From the NCBI RefSeq assembly GCF_014636295.1, contig NZ_BMEC01000003.1, positions 62,001 through 126,000 on the forward strand: a stretch of 64,000 nucleotides of DNA, read 5' to 3'. Below the pieces are notes generated by a model. The model was not told where the DNA came from. It saw only the letters and a program-made list of their open reading frames with translations, and did not search any database. Source of the stretch: Marivirga lumbricoides. Its GTDB lineage: Bacteria; Bacteroidota; Bacteroidia; Cytophagales; Cyclobacteriaceae. Below are positions 60,123 to 64,000 of this stretch, piece after piece. The number at the start of each line of letters is the position of its first letter. The stretch's first letter is position 1. The position numbers and the translations under genes were made by a program.

Positions 60123-61220
60123 TTAATATCTTTTTTTTCTGTTTCTTTTATAATCTTCGAATACCAGATCGCCCAGCCCCTTAAGACTGCTGTAATAAGC
60201 ATTGCCATTATTTACCGTAGTAAATTCTTTTACAAACTCTTGCAAATAAGGATCTGAGGCTATCATAAATGTGGTAATGGGGATGTTAAGCCGTCTGCAT
60301 TGGGCACCTAAGTTTAAAGTTTTATTTAATATTTTAGGGTCGAGCCCAAAACTGTTTTTATAATATTTGATTCCTTGTTTCATGCAGGTAGGCTTGCCAT
60401 CAGTAATCATAAAAATCTGCTTGTTCTTATTTTTCCTTCTTCTCAAAAGGTCCATTGCTAATTCCAAGCCGGCAATAGTATTGGTATGGTATGGCCCCAC
60501 CTGCAGGTAAGGCAGATCTTTAATTTCAATTTGCCAGGCATCATTGCCAAAAACAATAATATCCAGTGTATCTTTTTTGTATTTTTTAGTAATCAGTTCT
60601 GCCAAAGCCATAGCAACCTTTTTGGCAGGGGTAATCCTGTCTTCACCATACAATATCATGGAGTGAGATATATCAATCATCAGCACTGTGGAAGTTTGTG
60701 TTTTGTATTCACTTTCCACCACTTCCAAATCATCCTCTGTAAGCATAAAATCTCCCAGGCCATGATTAATTTGAGCATTTCTGAGAGAGTCTGTCATTGA
60801 GATTTGGTGAAGTAAATCGCCAAACTCATAATTTCTTCTATCGGTACCCGGTTCTTCTCCCAGGCCTGTAAAATTAGTTTTATGCTCTCCTTTACCTGAT
60901 TTTTTTAATTTCCCAAAAATCTCTTCAAGTGCACTTTTTCTAATAGATTGTTCCGCTTTAGCAGTAATTTCAAAAGAGCCGTCTGGTGTCTTATCAGTTA
61001 TAAAGCCTTTGCTTTTGAGGTCATCAATAAAATCACCTATTCCATATTCCGAATTACTGATGTTATATTGTTTATCTATATTGGTGAGCCAACTTAAGGC
61101 TTCCGATACATCTCCACCAGTAATCAGTAATAATTCATTAAACACATTAAAGAGCTGGTCAAAAGTGGTGTCTGATAAGTCTTTGTGTGCTAAGTATTTA
61201 GTAAATCTATATCCGATCAT
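60123..61220 (-). CDS. VWA domain protein, partner of the AAA+ ATPase
   Basis: A 365-residue cytoplasmic protein with a helical N-terminus and a C-terminal von Willebrand A domain. The MIDAS metal site is Asp183, Ser185 and Ser187 in 'LMIDISHSMILYGEDR', with a second Thr/Asp set in 'HTNTIAGLELAMDLL' and 'FMITDGKPTC'. It is the first gene of a three-gene transcript with the AAA+ ATPase (8 bases) and the TPR kinase (39 bases). The layout matches MoxR/VWA chaperone pairs, where the VWA protein recognises the client. Confidence 0.9.
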   Translation of the reverse strand: MIGYRFTKYLAHKDLSDTTFDQLFNVFNELLLITGGDVSEALSWLTNIDKQYNISNSEYGIGDFIDDLKSKGFITDKTPDGSFEITAKAEQSIRKSALEEIFGKLKKSGKGEHKTNFTGLGEEPGTDRRNYEFGDLLHQISMTDSLRNAQINHGLGDFMLTEDDLEVVESEYKTQTSTVLMIDISHSMILYGEDRITPAKKVAMALAELITKKYKKDTLDIIVFGNDAWQIEIKDLPYLQVGPYHTNTIAGLELAMDLLRRRKNKNKQIFMITDGKPTCMKQGIKYYKNSFGLDPKILNKTLNLGAQCRRLNIPITTFMIASDPYLQEFVKEFTTVNNGNAYYSSLKGLGDLVFEDYKRNRKKRY

Positions 61221-61400
61221 AATGCTATTAAACTATAATTATTTGCTAATGTTCCTTTCTCCGGAATATATGAGGCAAATCATATTTTTTAAATATTGAA
61301 AGAAAGGTAGTTTTAATTAATCATAAAACACCTGAACATTTAATGTACTAACGCTAAAATAGATTTTTCAGTTTATGAGTAAATTTTCATTTAAAATTTT

Positions 61401-62150
61401 CTACAAAACCTGATGAGAAAATTGCTGATTGACATGCTGAGATAAACTTAACTCCTGATACTTATGCGTAAGAATGTTTTCATGTCCTATTTCTATAAGT
61501 CCTACTTTAGAATAAATATGAGAAATACTTACTGTTTTAACTATTCCCCGATCCATTATCATATCGTTTGATAAATCTCCTGACCCTGCATTTTTATGAA
61601 ATTCCCTTATTTCTTTTACGCTGAAATTGTGGTTTTTACTTAACCACTCACCAAACCATTTTTGTCTGTTTTTAATAGCCTGTTTAGTATAAAGTTGTGC
61701 CGAAGCCCAGATATGAGGTTTGGAAGCATCAAATTCCTTTAGATGCTTGTTTATTCCGTCCCACCTAAATTCCAGAAGGGTTAATTCAGGGTCATGGAAA
61801 AATACTACTATTGTGAAGGGTTCAACACCTTCAAAGTTATAATTTTTAAAGAATTCATCAGGCTTTATACATTCAATGGCCTCTAGCAGAATAATTCCTC
61901 TACTAATTTTATACTCTGGTTGCGGAACATGAGGTTCAAAAGCTCCATTTAGCAGACACGCACTTATACCATTATCACTTGTTGCCACCCAGGATCCTCC
62001 TCCTTTTGGATCTTGTGGGAAAATGATATTTTTTCCTTCAATATGCCGATAGACAGGAAATGTAACTAAACCTCTGTCGGGACTTTCATCCCGGTTAGTG
62101 GTAATTATAAATTGTTGATTTTCAAGTGGTAAATAAGTTAAAGTACACAT
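61401..62150 (-). CDS. NRDE family protein (TANGO2-like)
   Basis: A 249-residue protein of the NRDE/TANGO2 family. It starts 'MCTLTYLP' (Cys2, which in this family may become the N-terminal residue after Met removal) and has the eponymous Asn19-Arg20-Asp21-Glu22 in 'TTNRDESP', plus 'DPKGGGSWVATSDNG'. The eukaryotic homologue has been linked to heme and lipid handling; in bacteria the role is not settled. It is transcribed alone or with the upstream epimerase gene (58-base gap). Confidence 0.88.
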   Translation of the reverse strand: MCTLTYLPLENQQFIITTNRDESPDRGLVTFPVYRHIEGKNIIFPQDPKGGGSWVATSDNGISACLLNGAFEPHVPQPEYKISRGIILLEAIECIKPDEFFKNYNFEGVEPFTIVVFFHDPELTLLEFRWDGINKHLKEFDASKPHIWASAQLYTKQAIKNRQKWFGEWLSKNHNFSVKEIREFHKNAGSGDLSNDMIMDRGIVKTVSISHIYSKVGLIEIGHENILTHKYQELSLSQHVNQQFSHQVL

Positions 62151-62208
62151 ACATTCTCCTGAAGATGTAGAATATTACAAAAATATGAGAGCTTTAAAAA
62201 CTCTTTTG

Positions 62209-63015
62209 TCAATTAGAATAATAAAAACTGAGAGGGTCAGGATATAAGAATGAATAATCTAGCTTATGTTCAATTTTAGCGCCACTAATAAATCTCTGAG
62301 TAAGTGTGGATGGCTTTTCATCAAATTCTGGCGGCATAAAGCCTAATTCTTTTGCATTCTGAAGAAATACTTCTTCACGAGTTGGATGTAATGGAGCCAC
62401 TCCATTATAAAGTTCATCAAAACTCTCTTCTTCAACCACTTTAATAATTAAGCCTACTGCATCATCCCTATGAATGTAATTGACTTTTTGACCTCCATTT
62501 TCTACTTTCTTCCCTGAAAAATATTTCCCGGGGATTCTATCGTAGCCAAGTAATCCCCCCATTCTAATAATGGTAAGTTGATCTGCTAATTTACTTTTCA
62601 GCAGTTCTTCAACCTGCCATAGTGCCTTAGAACGATCAGAATTCCTGTCTACCTCATTTTCTTCAGTAATTTTCTCATCAATATCCGGGTAAACAGAAGT
62701 AGCACTGATATAGATCACTTTTATTTGAGACGGAATTTGAGGGATTAGTGAAATTATCTCACTAAAATGTGCATCGGGGCCTTTTGACCTGGTACGTGGA
62801 GGAATATTAATTACAAGGTAATCGGATTCAAAAAAAGAAGGATCAATAGAAGAATCAGGTAATTCGAAGTGAAAGGGAATAATACCTGCATTTTGCAGGG
62901 TGTGTAATTTAGATGAAGATGTGGTACTTCCTTTAACACTGTATCCTTTACTAATAAAGGTTTTTGCTAAAGGAAGTCCCAGCCAACCGCAGCCTAAAAT
63001 GCTTAGTTGCTTCAT
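62209..63015 (-). CDS. NAD(P)-dependent epimerase/SDR-like protein (YeeZ type)
   Basis: A 268-residue extended-SDR protein. The nucleotide-binding motif is 'ILGCGWLGLPLAK' (7-19), followed by 'VINIPPRTRSKG', 'IYISATSVYPD' and 'LTIIRMGGLLG'. The Tyr of YxxxK is in 'SVYPD', but the Lys is not clearly placed, as in YeeZ-like members of unknown activity. It lies 15 bases after the fatty-acid hydroxylase-like gene and may be transcribed with it. The substrate is unknown. Confidence 0.87.
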   Translation of the reverse strand: MKQLSILGCGWLGLPLAKTFISKGYSVKGSTTSSSKLHTLQNAGIIPFHFELPDSSIDPSFFESDYLVINIPPRTRSKGPDAHFSEIISLIPQIPSQIKVIYISATSVYPDIDEKITEENEVDRNSDRSKALWQVEELLKSKLADQLTIIRMGGLLGYDRIPGKYFSGKKVENGGQKVNYIHRDDAVGLIIKVVEEESFDELYNGVAPLHPTREEVFLQNAKELGFMPPEFDEKPSTLTQRFISGAKIEHKLDYSFLYPDPLSFYYSN

Positions 63016-63030
63016 TATTGATGGAGCTTA

Positions 63031-63660
63031 TTAGCTTCTTTTTTTCTTCGGAATAGATTGAAATATATGATCCCAGAAAGGGGAAGAAACTCCAAAATAT
63101 TTATCAGGATGCTTATAGTGATGTACACTGTGGTAAATCCAAAGCCATTTCAAGAAATTTTTAGGTGGCTGGTAAGCATGGATTGCATAATGTACAAATG
63201 CATAAGTTACGTACCCCATTAGAAAACCCGGAGCAAAAGCGAATGCATATTGCTGCATTAGTAGCCATAAAATTCCAAAGATTAAAGAACCTATTATAAT
63301 GGCTCCTGCCGGAGGCATTACTATTCTGTCTTTATCTTTTGGATATTCATGATGTACTCCATGAAAAGTATATTGAATGGCTCTTTTCCATTTTTTATCA
63401 TCTTTCATGTGAAATACATAGCGGTGAATAAAATATTCTCCCAACGTCCAACTAAAAAAACCTACTATAAATAAAATGATAAAAGTACTGACTGAAAATT
63501 GAATTTCAGCGATTGCCCAGTAGCTTAAAAATAACGATATCCCCGTCAGAATACTCAACGGAATAGAGAAATGGCTTCTGGTTAATCTCTCTAATATCGG
63601 GTTTTTAAATAGTTGTTTTGTTCCTGTTGTTTTAACTTCTTGTTCTTGTATTGTCTCCAT
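63031..63660 (-). CDS. Sterol desaturase / fatty acid hydroxylase family protein
   Basis: A 209-residue inner-membrane di-iron enzyme. The histidine clusters 'HRYVFH' (79-84), 'HGVHHEYPKDKDR' (100-112), 'HYAIHAY' and 'YHSVHHYKHP' are the conserved metal ligands, placed between four hydrophobic helices. The order and length match the fatty acid 2-hydroxylase (FA2H/Scs7-like) branch; in Bacteroidota, 2-hydroxylation of sphingolipid or capnine-type fatty acids is the likely role, but that is inference. It runs in the same direction as, and 15 bases before, the epimerase gene. Confidence 0.9.
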   Translation of the reverse strand: METIQEQEVKTTGTKQLFKNPILERLTRSHFSIPLSILTGISLFLSYWAIAEIQFSVSTFIILFIVGFFSWTLGEYFIHRYVFHMKDDKKWKRAIQYTFHGVHHEYPKDKDRIVMPPAGAIIIGSLIFGILWLLMQQYAFAFAPGFLMGYVTYAFVHYAIHAYQPPKNFLKWLWIYHSVHHYKHPDKYFGVSSPFWDHIFQSIPKKKRS

Positions 63661-63767
63661 TACCTTTTTCTATATATAAAATCAGCCGGTCAAAATAAAT
63701 CAACGACAAAATAAATATAATTGTTGAGTAGAACCATCAAATTAGCGATGATTTATATCAGTATTTT

Positions 63768-64000
63768 TTAATTTTTAATTTTTTCCTGTTCTTGTGTGTC
63801 TTTTATTTTCTGGTAAAACCGCTCATACATTGGCAGTATGTTAGTAATGTCAAACTCTTTAGCCCTGGCAAGGGCTGCATCTTTAAACCTTTGAATATTT
63901 TCATCAGCTAACACAAAAAGAGCTTTTTCTGTCATATCTTTAACATCTCCTACATTGCATGTAAAGCCCGTTAAGTTGTCAATATTAAGCTCTGGTAGTC
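63768..64000 (-). CDS. bshA: Glycosyltransferase, C-terminal part, BshA-like (5' end outside window)
   Basis: The last 77 codons of a GT4 glycosyltransferase, with the stop at 63768. The visible part reads 'LPELNIDNLTGFTCNVGDV', then 'ENIQRFKDAALARAKEFDI' and 'ILPMYERFYQKI', wording close to the C-terminus of N-acetyl-glucosaminyl malate synthase BshA, the first enzyme of bacillithiol synthesis, which most Bacteroidota carry. Only the tail is seen, so other GT4 enzymes remain possible. Confidence 0.72.
   Translation of the reverse strand, partial: LPELNIDNLTGFTCNVGDVKDMTEKALFVLADENIQRFKDAALARAKEFDITNILPMYERFYQKIKDTQEQEKIKN

Noticed and set aside
1-64000. CRISPR arrays, insertion sequences, prophage, integron or rRNA
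   Set aside because: No direct-repeat arrays, transposase or integrase motifs, or rRNA sequences were recognised on either strand.

Overview
The window is 64 kb of AT-rich chromosome from a member of the Bacteroidota, most likely a free-living Cytophagales (Marivirga/Fulvivirga-like; this placement is inference). The evidence is two TonB-dependent receptors with carboxypeptidase-regulatory-like N-termini, Bacteroidota families such as DUF5687 ABC permeases, a fused aspartokinase-homoserine dehydrogenase with ThrB, the C-terminus of a BshA-like bacillithiol glycosyltransferase, few Shine-Dalgarno sequences, and a TAnnTTTG-type -7 box in front of the tRNA gene. I see no CRISPR array, insertion sequence, prophage or rRNA. 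The window looks like ordinary chromosome with several gene-poor, decaying patches.

Layout. 0-6.3 kb: end of an RND efflux pump gene, a small acyl-carrier-like protein, a TetR regulator and an alpha/beta hydrolase that share a palindromic operator, and PEP carboxylase. 6.3-8.4 kb: a three-gene signalling operon (ethylene-receptor-like membrane protein, histidine kinase, single-domain response regulator). 8.7-11.6 kb: an operon of DoxX, DUF4287, two methyltransferases and a GlxA-type regulator. 11.6-16.3 kb: a CHASE3-GAF sensor, decayed DNA, an M23 lipoprotein and tRNA-His. 16.3-26.5 kb: a nucleotide-pyrophosphatase-like enzyme, an ABC exporter pair, an M14 carboxypeptidase and a large TonB receptor. 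26.9-32.4 kb: a complete RND efflux operon (adaptor, pump, outer-membrane channel). 32.6-34.6 kb: an MltF-like transglycosylase and a TerB-like protein. 35.1-42.3 kb: kynurenine degradation (KMO, kynureninase, 3-hydroxyanthranilate dioxygenase, ACMS decarboxylase) diverging from an SDR and an aminomuconate-semialdehyde-type dehydrogenase. 42.4-46 kb: thrB and thrA behind a Thr/Ile-rich leader peptide. 46.1-55.9 kb: thiamine salvage under three TPP riboswitches (outer-membrane receptor, a broken THI5-like gene, a PnuT-type transporter with a NadR-like kinase), interleaved with a two-component system, a retropepsin-like protein and a sugar-binding protein. 56-64 kb: TerC, a TPR histidine kinase, an AAA+/VWA pair, an NRDE protein, an epimerase, a fatty-acid-hydroxylase-like protein and the end of bshA.

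How the genes work together. The kynurenine cluster would take kynurenine to 2-aminomuconate, giving a route from tryptophan to central metabolism; tryptophan dioxygenase, formamidase and aminomuconate deaminase are not in the window. The thiamine genes form one regulon for import across both membranes followed by probable phosphorylation, while the alternative precursor-binding protein has been lost. The most unusual items are the stand-alone ethylene-binding-domain homologue, whose copper-ligand residues are all present, coupled to a kinase and a response regulator, and the thrL-like leader peptide upstream of thrA.
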